DNA of 47,733 bases, taken from contig PLHC01000028.1 of NCBI GenBank assembly GCA_003138795.1, positions 995-48,727 of the forward strand. Direction: 5' to 3'. The stretch's first letter is position 1. The number at the start of each line of letters is the position of its first letter. The position numbers and the translations under genes were made by a program. A model generated the notes under the pieces. The model worked only from the letters and a program-made list of their open reading frames with translations. It did no database searches and was not told where the DNA came from. Positions 21,685-30,267 of this stretch are shown one piece after another. This DNA comes from Granulicella sp. GTDB lineage: Bacteria; Acidobacteriota; Terriglobia; Terriglobales; Acidobacteriaceae.

Positions 21685-23673
21685 CTAGCCGCGTCCTGGC
21701 GTCGTGATGTTCTCCAATTCGAATCCAAGTTGGCCAAGAGCCACTCTGACCAGTGGGTCCGACAGCAAGGACACGAATCTCAGCACCGGGTCGCGCTGAG
21801 CCCGGCTTTTTGGAATCACAAAATCATAGTGTTCCACCTGCAGCGGCAGAAACCCAAGTCCGTATTGCCGCGCTACCGTCTGGATCGCCACGCCCCAATC
21901 CGCCCGGCCCTGTGCGATGGCAACGGCAACGGCATTGTGCGTCTTCGCCTGATTGGCGTATCCCGGCGGCTGAGAACCGTTCAACAGCCGATCGATGAGG
22001 ATGCGCGTGCCGCATCCGGCATTCCGGTTCCTCATCAGGCAGGAGGGGTCTGCAATTGCCGCCGCCGCAGCCTCTTCCGCCGAGCGGCCTTCGAAGCGCG
22101 CATCGCCTGGCCGAAAGACGATTCCCTGCAGGCGCAAGTAGCCCGGAACGAGTTCGAGATCATCGGTAAGAAAGGGGCGATTGTACTCACCTGTGGCTGG
22201 ATCCATCAGATGTATTCCGGCGATATCGCACTCCCCCCGCTTGGCTGCAATCAATCCGCCGTTGCTGCCCACATTGAGTGCTCTCACCGAGAAACCCTCG
22301 CTCATAACCCGACCGACGAGCAGGTCGAGACCGACACAATGGCTGCCAACGATCACCAAATCCGCCAGTTTGTGATGCGCGCCAATCAGGGTGACGTCAA
22401 CTTCCGCGCCCTCTGGTACGGTCTCCGACTGCGAGCCGACAATGAAAAAGCCGTCGGCTTGACCAAAAGCGGTGACCGACCCAGATCCTTTGTTCGTCGG
22501 GTATGCCACAAGGTTCCCATCCAGGCCGCGGATTAGCGAGACCATGACAAATTCCGTGCGGCCACGATCCGAAGCGACGCGTGCTGCCACTGTGGCTTTT
22601 ACTGACTCAGGGCGTTCCGAAGGAAGTCCGGCAAAGGCTCGAATCACCGGCGCGACAAACTCGTGAAAGGTGAAAATTGCTGAAGTCGGGAACCCCGGAA
22701 GAATCACGACGGGCTTTCCGTTGGTAACCGCAAGGCAAAGTGGCTTGCCTGGCTTGAGTGCCACACCGTGAACAACAATGCCGGGCTGCGTGAGTTTACT
22801 GACGGCGTGGTAAGCAAGATCGCCTGCGCCTTTCGAGGTTCCCCCTGACAGCAACACGATGTCGTATTTCAGGGCTCGATCCAGCATCGCCGCAATTTCA
22901 CTTTCGACGTCGCGCGCAATACCCAACTGCACGGGCGTGCCTCCAGTCTCTTCGATAGCGGCTGCAAAGATTGCGCTGTTGGAATCGTAGACGCCGCCGA
23001 GAGGTCGCAGCTCTCCGGGGGCAACGAGTTCGTCGCCAGTCGAGAAGATGGCCACTGTGGGTTTGCGCCAAACCTGAACCGCTGCAAGACCGATTGCCGC
23101 GAGACAACCGATTTCACGCGAAGTGACGATCTGGCCTGCGCGCAGAATAGTCTCTCCCTGTGCTATATCGCTGCCGGCAGCGGCGATAAATGCGCTCGGT
23201 GCAACGGTCCTATAGATGTCGGTCACAACCTGGCCGAGATGCCCGCGTGCTTCCGTATACTCGACCATCACGACGGCGTCAGCACCGCGCGGGATCATGC
23301 CGCCCGTCGCGACAATGGTTGCAGTTCCTTCCGCTACATCCGCCTGGGGCACAACGCCCGGAGTAAGAATCTCGGGATTGAGCCGCAGGGTGCATGGAAC
23401 ATCGTCGGAGGCTCCAGTTGTGTCGGCCGCCCGCACGACGAAGCCATCGACCCGCGATCGATCAAACCCCGGAACGTCAACATTGGATATCACGTCGCGC
23501 GAAAGAACGCGCCCGATGGCTTTGGCCAGTGGGACCAGTTCTTCTCCCAGGGGCTTCAATGCGAGGTGTTGCCGGAATCTCGTCTCGGCTTCGTCGCGCT
23601 CTATCACTTCGAGAAATTGTTGTTGTTGCGCCGCGCGCAGCAGGTCAGGGTTTGAGTTCCGCGTCATATGCAC
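21685..23673 (-). CDS. MoeA-like molybdopterin molybdo/tungsto-transferase fused to PBP-like substrate-binding domain
   Basis: MoeA motifs (ISNVDVPGFDRSRVDGFVVRAADT, RGADAVVMVEYTEA, IFSTGDEL, LLSGGTSKGAGDLAYHAV, LPGFPTSAIFTFHEFV) then GSHCVGLDLLVGRVMSEGFSVRALNVGSNGGLIAAKRGECDIAGIHLMDPATGEYN. Confidence 0.9.
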   Translation of the reverse strand: MHMTRNSNPDLLRAAQQQQFLEVIERDEAETRFRQHLALKPLGEELVPLAKAIGRVLSRDVISNVDVPGFDRSRVDGFVVRAADTTGASDDVPCTLRLNPEILTPGVVPQADVAEGTATIVATGGMIPRGADAVVMVEYTEARGHLGQVVTDIYRTVAPSAFIAAAGSDIAQGETILRAGQIVTSREIGCLAAIGLAAVQVWRKPTVAIFSTGDELVAPGELRPLGGVYDSNSAIFAAAIEETGGTPVQLGIARDVESEIAAMLDRALKYDIVLLSGGTSKGAGDLAYHAVSKLTQPGIVVHGVALKPGKPLCLAVTNGKPVVILPGFPTSAIFTFHEFVAPVIRAFAGLPSERPESVKATVAARVASDRGRTEFVMVSLIRGLDGNLVAYPTNKGSGSVTAFGQADGFFIVGSQSETVPEGAEVDVTLIGAHHKLADLVIVGSHCVGLDLLVGRVMSEGFSVRALNVGSNGGLIAAKRGECDIAGIHLMDPATGEYNRPFLTDDLELVPGYLRLQGIVFRPGDARFEGRSAEEAAAAAIADPSCLMRNRNAGCGTRILIDRLLNGSQPPGYANQAKTHNAVAVAIAQGRADWGVAIQTVARQYGLGFLPLQVEHYDFVIPKSRAQRDPVLRFVSLLSDPLVRVALGQLGFELENITTPGRG

Positions 23674-24905
23674 TCGCCCTCCATGTCATTGGCCTCGTCG
23701 TACATGTAGACGGATACGGATGCCCCGGGGGGATATCCCTCCAGAGGAGCGGGAATCAATACGAACCCCTCTGCACGGGCAGCGGAAACCAGCCCTCCAG
23801 ACCCAGCCGAGCCCAACGGAATGGCTTCACCTGAAACCAGTCGCACCCGGCAGAGTTCGACGTTGCCGATGGACGAGACAATCTTGCGTCCAACCTTTGC
23901 ATTCCGAATACGGTAGGGAAGCTGAGAACTACGCCCCCCGAGCCTCCGAATCAAGCGGCCAAAGAGCAAATCGTAAGCGCACAGGCAATGCAAAGGGCTG
24001 CCCGGAAGCAGCATCACCGGAACGCCTCCGACCGTCCCCATTCCAGTAGACTCCCCGGGCTGCAAAGCAATTCCGTGAATAGAAAGGTTTCCAACAGCAG
24101 CGAGAGCCAGCGGTGCCACATCGTCCGGGCCAGTACCGGTGAGCCCACAAACCAGGACTACGTCCACTTCCGGCCGAGCGATCAGCTCGGCAATGGCGGA
24201 CTGTTCTGAGAGCCCGTACGCGCTTGTTTCAATCACGGCCCCATCCCGTGCAATCAGCGCGCGCAGCATGGGGCCGTTGGCATCACCCAACTCGCAATCC
24301 GAAGATGACTTGCATCCTGTAAGAATGAGCCGAACCCTGGGACGCCGCACGACATTCACCACGGTGATGCCGAATGAGGAGATCACCCCGAGGTCCGACG
24401 GCCGCAGCGGTCGAGAACTGTCGACCAGAGGCGTTCCTTCTCGTGCTTCCTTACCCTTGAGACTCACGCCGGCGCCTGGAGCTACCGGCCCAATCAAGTC
24501 GGTTGTGTCTGTCCCAACGCGAGCCAGGTCGAATGAAGCAATGGCGTCCGCACCCTGCGGCATTGGAGTGCCGGAAGAAACGAGGACCGCAGAGGAAGGC
24601 TGTAGCGCACGCTGGTCCTCCTGGGTGCAAAAGGGGAGGGGATTGTAGCTGCCCGCGCCGATCGTCTCGGCGCACCGCAATGCATAGCCATCCATGGCGG
24701 CGGTGTCCGTCGGCGGCATATCCTTGGGAGACAAGAAAGGCTTCGCAAGCACACGCCCGGCGGCCATCTCCACGAGAACCTCTTCAGAGTCGAAGGTGTT
24801 CGAATGGCTATCGATCCACTTGGCCGCTTCGTCCATCGAGGTACGGTTCGCAAAGCCCTCTAGTCGAACATCTCGAAATGCACGAGGATGCATATCAGGA
24901 ATCAA
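23664..24905 (-). CDS. moeA: MoeA family molybdopterin molybdo/tungsto-transferase
   Basis: LAKPFLSPKDMPPTDTAAMDGYALRCAET; PQGADAIASFDLARV; VLVCGLTGTGPDDVAPLAL; LLPGSPLHCLCAYDLL. Confidence 0.87.
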   Translation of the reverse strand: MIPDMHPRAFRDVRLEGFANRTSMDEAAKWIDSHSNTFDSEEVLVEMAAGRVLAKPFLSPKDMPPTDTAAMDGYALRCAETIGAGSYNPLPFCTQEDQRALQPSSAVLVSSGTPMPQGADAIASFDLARVGTDTTDLIGPVAPGAGVSLKGKEAREGTPLVDSSRPLRPSDLGVISSFGITVVNVVRRPRVRLILTGCKSSSDCELGDANGPMLRALIARDGAVIETSAYGLSEQSAIAELIARPEVDVVLVCGLTGTGPDDVAPLALAAVGNLSIHGIALQPGESTGMGTVGGVPVMLLPGSPLHCLCAYDLLFGRLIRRLGGRSSQLPYRIRNAKVGRKIVSSIGNVELCRVRLVSGEAIPLGSAGSGGLVSAARAEGFVLIPAPLEGYPPGASVSVYMYDEANDMEGECI

Positions 24906-25250
24906 AAGCGAACCTCCCGTAATTTATCGTTGTGTCGCACAAATCCGTCACCGATTTGAGCCATCGAAAATGGAGTCATTCCGATCCGGGTTCGTGCAGA
25001 TGATGCCGGTCGGGTTTGCTCATCATGGCCTGCATCAGGATATCCCGCAATTCGTTGTCACTGCCATTCGTATGGGCCTGACGTTGACCTCGCCACGTGA
25101 CAGAATTGGCAAGACGTTTTCCGGAAATGAGCGCAACGAATCCGAATGACCTGACTCTCAGAACCTGGGTTGAGGGGGTTGGGCGACGGTGTTCCCAATA
25201 GGCCGTGAGATCATCATAGGCACGGCTGCCGTTGGTATTGTCCGAAGCTT

Positions 25251-26192
25251 ATGCGCGAAGGACGTTGGCGACCAAGAGACTGCTCGTTGAATGTCAATCT
25301 GTTGAGGTTCTCCTTGAAATTTAGATTTGTGCTGGCCGCGCTGGTGGTTTCATTCATGTGTTGCGCCGCATCGGCACAGAATCGTCTCAAGCTTTCCACG
25401 ACAACCTCGACCGAGAATTCAGGGTTATTGGATGTCCTGCTGCCGCCCTTCGAACGGGAATGCTCGTGCAAGGTCGACGTGATTGCCGTGGGCACGGGCA
25501 AGGCCCTGAAGCTCGGTGAATCTGGAGATGTCGACGTTGTGCTGGTTCATGCGCGCGAATTGGAAGACAAGTTTGTCGCTGCTGGCTTTGGCATAAATCG
25601 GCGCGACGTGATGTATAACGACTTCGTGATTATCGGTCCGGCCAACGATCCCGCCGACCTGAAACATGCATCCTCTGTAGTGGATGCGTTCAAGCGAATT
25701 GCGGCTACTCGGTCCACCTTCATATCGCGCGGGGACGAATCGGGCACCAATGAGAAAGAGATGGAAATCTGGTCAGCCGCGGGCATCACACCATCCGGCG
25801 CGTGGTACCGTTCGGCCGGGCAGGGCATGGGAGCGGTCATCCTGATGGCAACTGAGTTGCGAAGCTACACCCTGACGGACCGTGGAACCTATAACGCATT
25901 CCGCCATGGGAAGACAGACCTGGTCCTTCTTTATGAGGGGCGTCGCAATCTGGCCAATGACGGCAAGCCGCTGCCGAAGCTCACGGTCGAGCAGGTTACA
26001 GCCTTGTCGGGAGCGAAGGGACTCTTCAATCCCTACGGGGTGATCGCAGTAAATCCCAAAAGATACCCGCATACCAAATTTGATCTCGCAATGAAGTTTG
26101 AGGAATACATCACGGGGCCCGAGGGCCAGCGCATTATCGCCAACTACCAGGTGGAGGGCGATCCGGTATTCTTCACCTTCAAGGGGAAGTAA
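25251..26192 (+). CDS. tupA: Tungstate ABC transporter substrate-binding protein (TupA-like)
   Basis: LKLSTTTSTENSGLLDVLLPPFERECSCKVDVIAVGTGKALKLGESGDVDVVLVHA...TFISRGDESGTNEKEMEIW. Confidence 0.88.
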   Translation: MREGRWRPRDCSLNVNLLRFSLKFRFVLAALVVSFMCCAASAQNRLKLSTTTSTENSGLLDVLLPPFERECSCKVDVIAVGTGKALKLGESGDVDVVLVHARELEDKFVAAGFGINRRDVMYNDFVIIGPANDPADLKHASSVVDAFKRIAATRSTFISRGDESGTNEKEMEIWSAAGITPSGAWYRSAGQGMGAVILMATELRSYTLTDRGTYNAFRHGKTDLVLLYEGRRNLANDGKPLPKLTVEQVTALSGAKGLFNPYGVIAVNPKRYPHTKFDLAMKFEEYITGPEGQRIIANYQVEGDPVFFTFKGK

Positions 26193-26195
26193 CGA

Positions 26196-26891
26196 GTGGG
26201 CTTCATCGTAGAATCGCTTCGGATGGCGCTTGGGCTCATTCTCTCGGGGGACCGGGAGGTGTTTTCCGCGGTTTGGACATCCCTTGATGTTGCGCTCTGG
26301 TCGGTTGTATTTGCTTCGGTCGTCGGAGTCCCGGTTGGAATCGCTGTGGCGCTTGGCAAGTTCCCGATGAAAGGTGCAGTCCGGGTCTTTCTGAACAGCC
26401 TCATGGCGATGCCAACGGTTGTGGTCGGCCTTCTGGTGTATGGATTCATCAGCCGCCAGGGGCCGCTTGGCTTTCTTGGACTCCTGTTCACGCCGAAAGC
26501 CATTATCATCGGTCTGACAATTCTCGCCACCCCTGTGGTAGCAAATTACACACTGGTTGCAATTCAGGGAGCCGATGAGAGAATTCTGCCGACCGCCCTC
26601 ACTCTCGGTGCCAGCAAGCTTCAGAGTCTCTTCCAGTTGATACGTGAAGTCCGGTTCGGAATTATCGCCTCAATCATCGCAGGCTTCGGAAGAGTGATCT
26701 CCGAGGTGGGCGTCGCCATGATGCTCGGCGGTAACATTCGTTTCTACACGCGCACCATTACGACCGCCATCGCACTGCAGACAAGCAACGGAGAGTTTGC
26801 CTTTGGCCTGGCTCTTGGAGTGATCCTCATGGCCATTTCGTTAGCGGTTAATGTTTTCCTCACCGTCGCGCAAGAGAGCCACCGCGCATGA
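26196..26891 (+). CDS. tupB: Tungstate ABC transporter permease (TupB-like)
   Basis: Permease motif LTLGASKLQSLFQLIREVRFGIIASIIAGFGRVISEVGVAMMLGGNI; directly downstream of tupA. Confidence 0.88.
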   Translation: MGFIVESLRMALGLILSGDREVFSAVWTSLDVALWSVVFASVVGVPVGIAVALGKFPMKGAVRVFLNSLMAMPTVVVGLLVYGFISRQGPLGFLGLLFTPKAIIIGLTILATPVVANYTLVAIQGADERILPTALTLGASKLQSLFQLIREVRFGIIASIIAGFGRVISEVGVAMMLGGNIRFYTRTITTAIALQTSNGEFAFGLALGVILMAISLAVNVFLTVAQESHRA

Positions 26892-27607
26892 GTATCGCAA
26901 AGTACCAACTCTCATCCATCCAGGCGTTGTACGGCAGCACCCTGGGAGTTGATGTGGATGAACTCACGATCACTGCCGGCGGACTCCACGTCCTGGTGGG
27001 AGCCAATGGATCGGGGAAGAGCACGCTGTTGGGCATTCTGGCTTTTCTCAACAGACCCTCACATGGAAAGATGAGCTTTGACGGCGTGCCTGTGAACTGG
27101 GAACCGAAAGAGTGCACTCTTCTGCGCAGACGCGTTACATTGCTGCATCAGAATCCTTATATGTTTTCAGGCACCGTGGCTGCGAACGTTTCCTTCGGCC
27201 TGATGGCAAGAGGTTTCAGCAAGGAAAGCGCGCAGAGCGTTGTGAAGGAGTCGCTCGAAAGGGTTGGCCTCACAGGATTTGAATCAAGGAAGGCCAAGCA
27301 GCTTTCCGGTGGAGAGAGTCGGCGCGTAGCCCTGGCCCGGGCCTTGGCCTGCAAGACCGATGTGCTGCTTCTGGATGAGCCGATGGCCAACGTGGATCGG
27401 GCAACTGCCGACCTGCTTGAGTCCTTGCTTGCTTCGCTTGCGGCTGGCGGCATGACCATCGTGATGTCAAGTCACGACGAGCTTCTGGGCGCAAAGTTAG
27501 GTGCCAAAGTGATCCATCTCGAAGACGGAAAGTTGAGCCGGACGCCAGGGCCATCGCCCTCCAGCGAATTCCCGCACAGCACAGGGAGAGACAATGCCAA
27601 CTCTTGA
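26888..27607 (+). CDS. tupC: Tungstate ABC transporter ATP-binding protein (TupC-like)
   Basis: Walker A GANGSGKSTLLGIL, signature LSGGESRRVALARAL, Walker B VLLLDEPMAN. Confidence 0.88.
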   Translation: MSIAKYQLSSIQALYGSTLGVDVDELTITAGGLHVLVGANGSGKSTLLGILAFLNRPSHGKMSFDGVPVNWEPKECTLLRRRVTLLHQNPYMFSGTVAANVSFGLMARGFSKESAQSVVKESLERVGLTGFESRKAKQLSGGESRRVALARALACKTDVLLLDEPMANVDRATADLLESLLASLAAGGMTIVMSSHDELLGAKLGAKVIHLEDGKLSRTPGPSPSSEFPHSTGRDNANS

Positions 27608-28808
27608 AGAAGCACGTCGCTTGATCCTCGAGCACACGCATACGCTCGGGACAGAATCCGTGGAGTTGATCGACTCGCTGAGCCTGGTGCTTGCCGAGAA
27701 CCTTGCAGCCCCATGCGACCTGCCGTTGTGCGATAACTCGGCGATGGATGGCTTCGCAGTTCGAAGAGTTGATTGCGCCCCTCCTGCCCGTTTACGTATC
27801 ACCGGATTCATTCCTGCGGGCTCATTGTCGATGGCCCAGGTAGACTCCGGTTGTGCGGTCAAGATCATGACGGGTGCGCGGATTCCGCCGGGCTGCGATG
27901 CTGTTATCCCCTTCGAACAAACAGAAGGCCGCGACGACTACGTGACGATCAAAGCCCCGATACGAGAGAATCAGCACATTCGCTTTGCAGGGGAAGATGT
28001 GCTCCGCGGCGAGGTAATCATTCCCGCAGGAACCGTGATTCGTGCGCCGGAAATCAGCATGATGGCATCCTACGGCATGAGCCGCGTAACGGTCTTTCGC
28101 AGACCCAGGGTTGCAATCCTCTCCACGGGCGACGAGTTGGTTGAGTTGGGCGAACCCTTTCTGCCAGGCAAGATCGTCGATAGCAATGGAGTGTCGCTGG
28201 CAGCGCTTGTGAAAGCGTGTGGCGCGGTGGTTGAGCAACTGGGCATCGCAAAGGATACGCGTGCCAGCCACGTTGCCAAGATGACAATCGGTCTTCAAGC
28301 AGACATCTTGATCACTTCAGCCGGCGTATCCGTTGGAGAACGCGATCTTGTGCGAGACGTGCTCGCCGAATTGGGTATGGTGCAGGTGTTCTATTCCATC
28401 GATGCCCGACCTGGTGGCCCAACCACCTTCGGAGTCAAAGATGGCCGACTGGTCTTTTGTCTGCCCGGGAACCCGGTTGCGTCCATGATTGTTTTCGATG
28501 AATTAGTGAAACCCGCAATTCTGAAAGCGATGGGATACAAGCGTATATTCCAGCCCTTTATCCGCGCGGTTCTACAGGAAAACGTGTCCAAGAAAGTGGG
28601 CCGGGTTAAGTTTCTGAGAGTCAGGCTGGAGCCCAGCGGCGATGGATTTCTGGCGTTCAGCTCGGGCGATCAGACTACCGGCAAGTTGAAAACGCTGCTC
28701 AGGGCGGACGGAATAGCCGTGCTCCCCGCGGAGCGATCGTCATTTTCAGCAGGCGATGAAGTTAACGTGCATGTGATTTCAAACAATTCGGTCATGCTAA
28801 GTCTCTGA
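27594..28808 (+). CDS. moeA: MoeA family molybdopterin molybdo/tungsto-transferase
   Basis: CDLPLCDNSAMDGFAVRRVD; MTGARIPPGCDAVIPFEQTE; ILSTGDELVELG; LITSAGVSVGERDLVRDVL; LPGNPVASMIVFDELV. Confidence 0.92.
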   Translation: MPTLEEARRLILEHTHTLGTESVELIDSLSLVLAENLAAPCDLPLCDNSAMDGFAVRRVDCAPPARLRITGFIPAGSLSMAQVDSGCAVKIMTGARIPPGCDAVIPFEQTEGRDDYVTIKAPIRENQHIRFAGEDVLRGEVIIPAGTVIRAPEISMMASYGMSRVTVFRRPRVAILSTGDELVELGEPFLPGKIVDSNGVSLAALVKACGAVVEQLGIAKDTRASHVAKMTIGLQADILITSAGVSVGERDLVRDVLAELGMVQVFYSIDARPGGPTTFGVKDGRLVFCLPGNPVASMIVFDELVKPAILKAMGYKRIFQPFIRAVLQENVSKKVGRVKFLRVRLEPSGDGFLAFSSGDQTTGKLKTLLRADGIAVLPAERSSFSAGDEVNVHVISNNSVMLSL

Positions 28809-28902
28809 CAATTTATTAAAGATGTATCTCATCGGATACTTACTGGTGGAACGGGAAGAAGTACTGCATCGTGTGGCGCAACAACACGGGTCGACATATC
28901 TC

Positions 28903-30027
28903 TCAGACGAGACGATCGCCGGCAGTTCTCATGCTGTATCCGGTGCAGGCTTCCACCTCACGACGGAATGATGCGCGGCCCAATATTTCGATCAGCGTTT
29001 GAATCGGAGGCAAATTCAGTTGTGTGCGGCGGATAACAAGATGGTAAGGCTTCTTCGCCAAAGGAATGAAGCCCAACCCCAGGGCGCGCGCCTCGGCATT
29101 CGTGCTGATGCAACAGTCTACCTCGCCGCTCTGGACGAGGCGCACCGCAGGAAGATGCCCTGCGGTGATTCGCTCGTAACCTTTCACCTGGCTGGTGGCA
29201 ATCCCGGCCTTCTGTAGCATGTCGTCCAGCAAACGACGGCAGCCTGCTCCCGGCTCGCGATTGGTAAACCGCACATCCTTGCGAGCGAGATCGGCAATGC
29301 CGAAAATTCGTTTCGGATTGCCCTGGGCCGTTACAAGTCCTTCGTCCCACAGAGCATACGAAATGACAGCCACCGAGTTTCGGCCGAATAGCTTGGTGAT
29401 GGGCACTAGATCGGTCTTGCTGGTAGCCTTGTCCACCAAGTGGGTGCCAGCGATATGCGCCAGGCCGTCATGGAGGAGTTGGAGCGCTTGCGAGCTGTTC
29501 TCGTACGCGATCACTAGTTCGCAGCCCTGCGCCTGTAGCGCTTGCGCAAGGATGGACACGCTTGGATCGCAACCCGCAATCAGGATGCGGGTCGATTTCT
29601 TCCACTTGTCTCCAAGGATTTGGACTTTCGCGCTGGTATTGCGCTTTCCGCCGTGTACAGGTTCGAGGAGTGCGGCATCGGCAGGCGGCAGCCCCCTGCT
29701 CCCCGGCTCAGGCACCACAGCCACAAGGCGACCGTCAACGCTGCAGAGCTGCAACAGTTGTCCCGGAGCCATTGACCCCGTATCGCCCAGGAGAGTTACT
29801 TCAGCGATTTCGTCCGGCGCCTGATCCTCCGGCTCGATCTGGAATATCTCCTCGACCGTGGTGTCAAGAACGCGCGCCAGTTTCAAGCTGACCACTGTAT
29901 TCGGAACATAGGTGCCTGACTCGATGGCATACACAGTCTGGCGGCTGACGCCAACCTTGGCCGCCAACTCCGAGACTCCGAGCCCTCTTCTGGCTCTCAA
30001 CTCTGCGAGATTCGTTCGAACGTCCAT
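28903..30027 (-). CDS. XRE-type HTH regulator with PBP-like (molybdate/tungstate-binding-like) domain
   Basis: N-terminal LAELRARRGLGVSELAAKVGVSRQTVYAIESGTYVPNTVVSLKLARVL; C-terminal region parallel to that of the MoeA-PBP fusion (AHIAGTHLVD..., NREPGAGCRRLLDDML). Confidence 0.85.
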   Translation of the reverse strand: MDVRTNLAELRARRGLGVSELAAKVGVSRQTVYAIESGTYVPNTVVSLKLARVLDTTVEEIFQIEPEDQAPDEIAEVTLLGDTGSMAPGQLLQLCSVDGRLVAVVPEPGSRGLPPADAALLEPVHGGKRNTSAKVQILGDKWKKSTRILIAGCDPSVSILAQALQAQGCELVIAYENSSQALQLLHDGLAHIAGTHLVDKATSKTDLVPITKLFGRNSVAVISYALWDEGLVTAQGNPKRIFGIADLARKDVRFTNREPGAGCRRLLDDMLQKAGIATSQVKGYERITAGHLPAVRLVQSGEVDCCISTNAEARALGLGFIPLAKKPYHLVIRRTQLNLPPIQTLIEILGRASFRREVEACTGYSMRTAGDRLV

Positions 30028-30267
30028 AGCCCGTGGTCACAACTCTGCTTGAGGGAGATGATCTGTATTCTATACGCGATCAATGACACTGATACGAAGG
30101 TCTATGCACACCGAAGAACCGGGTTCCGGCGGCACCTCCAATAGCCGTGATCAACGGGAATTGGGCGTCATCTGACCGTGTAACGTATACGCGACATGCA
30201 ATAAATATTGTCTTGCGTACTGCACGCATCCTGTTTAGGATAAACGCACACTACAATTGTCACGAAA

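Noticed and set aside
24970-25240. Minus-strand open frame between moeA and tupA ending ...NELRDILMQAMMSKPDRHHLHEPGSE*
   Set aside because: No start codon and no recognised family; could be a remnant or chance open frame
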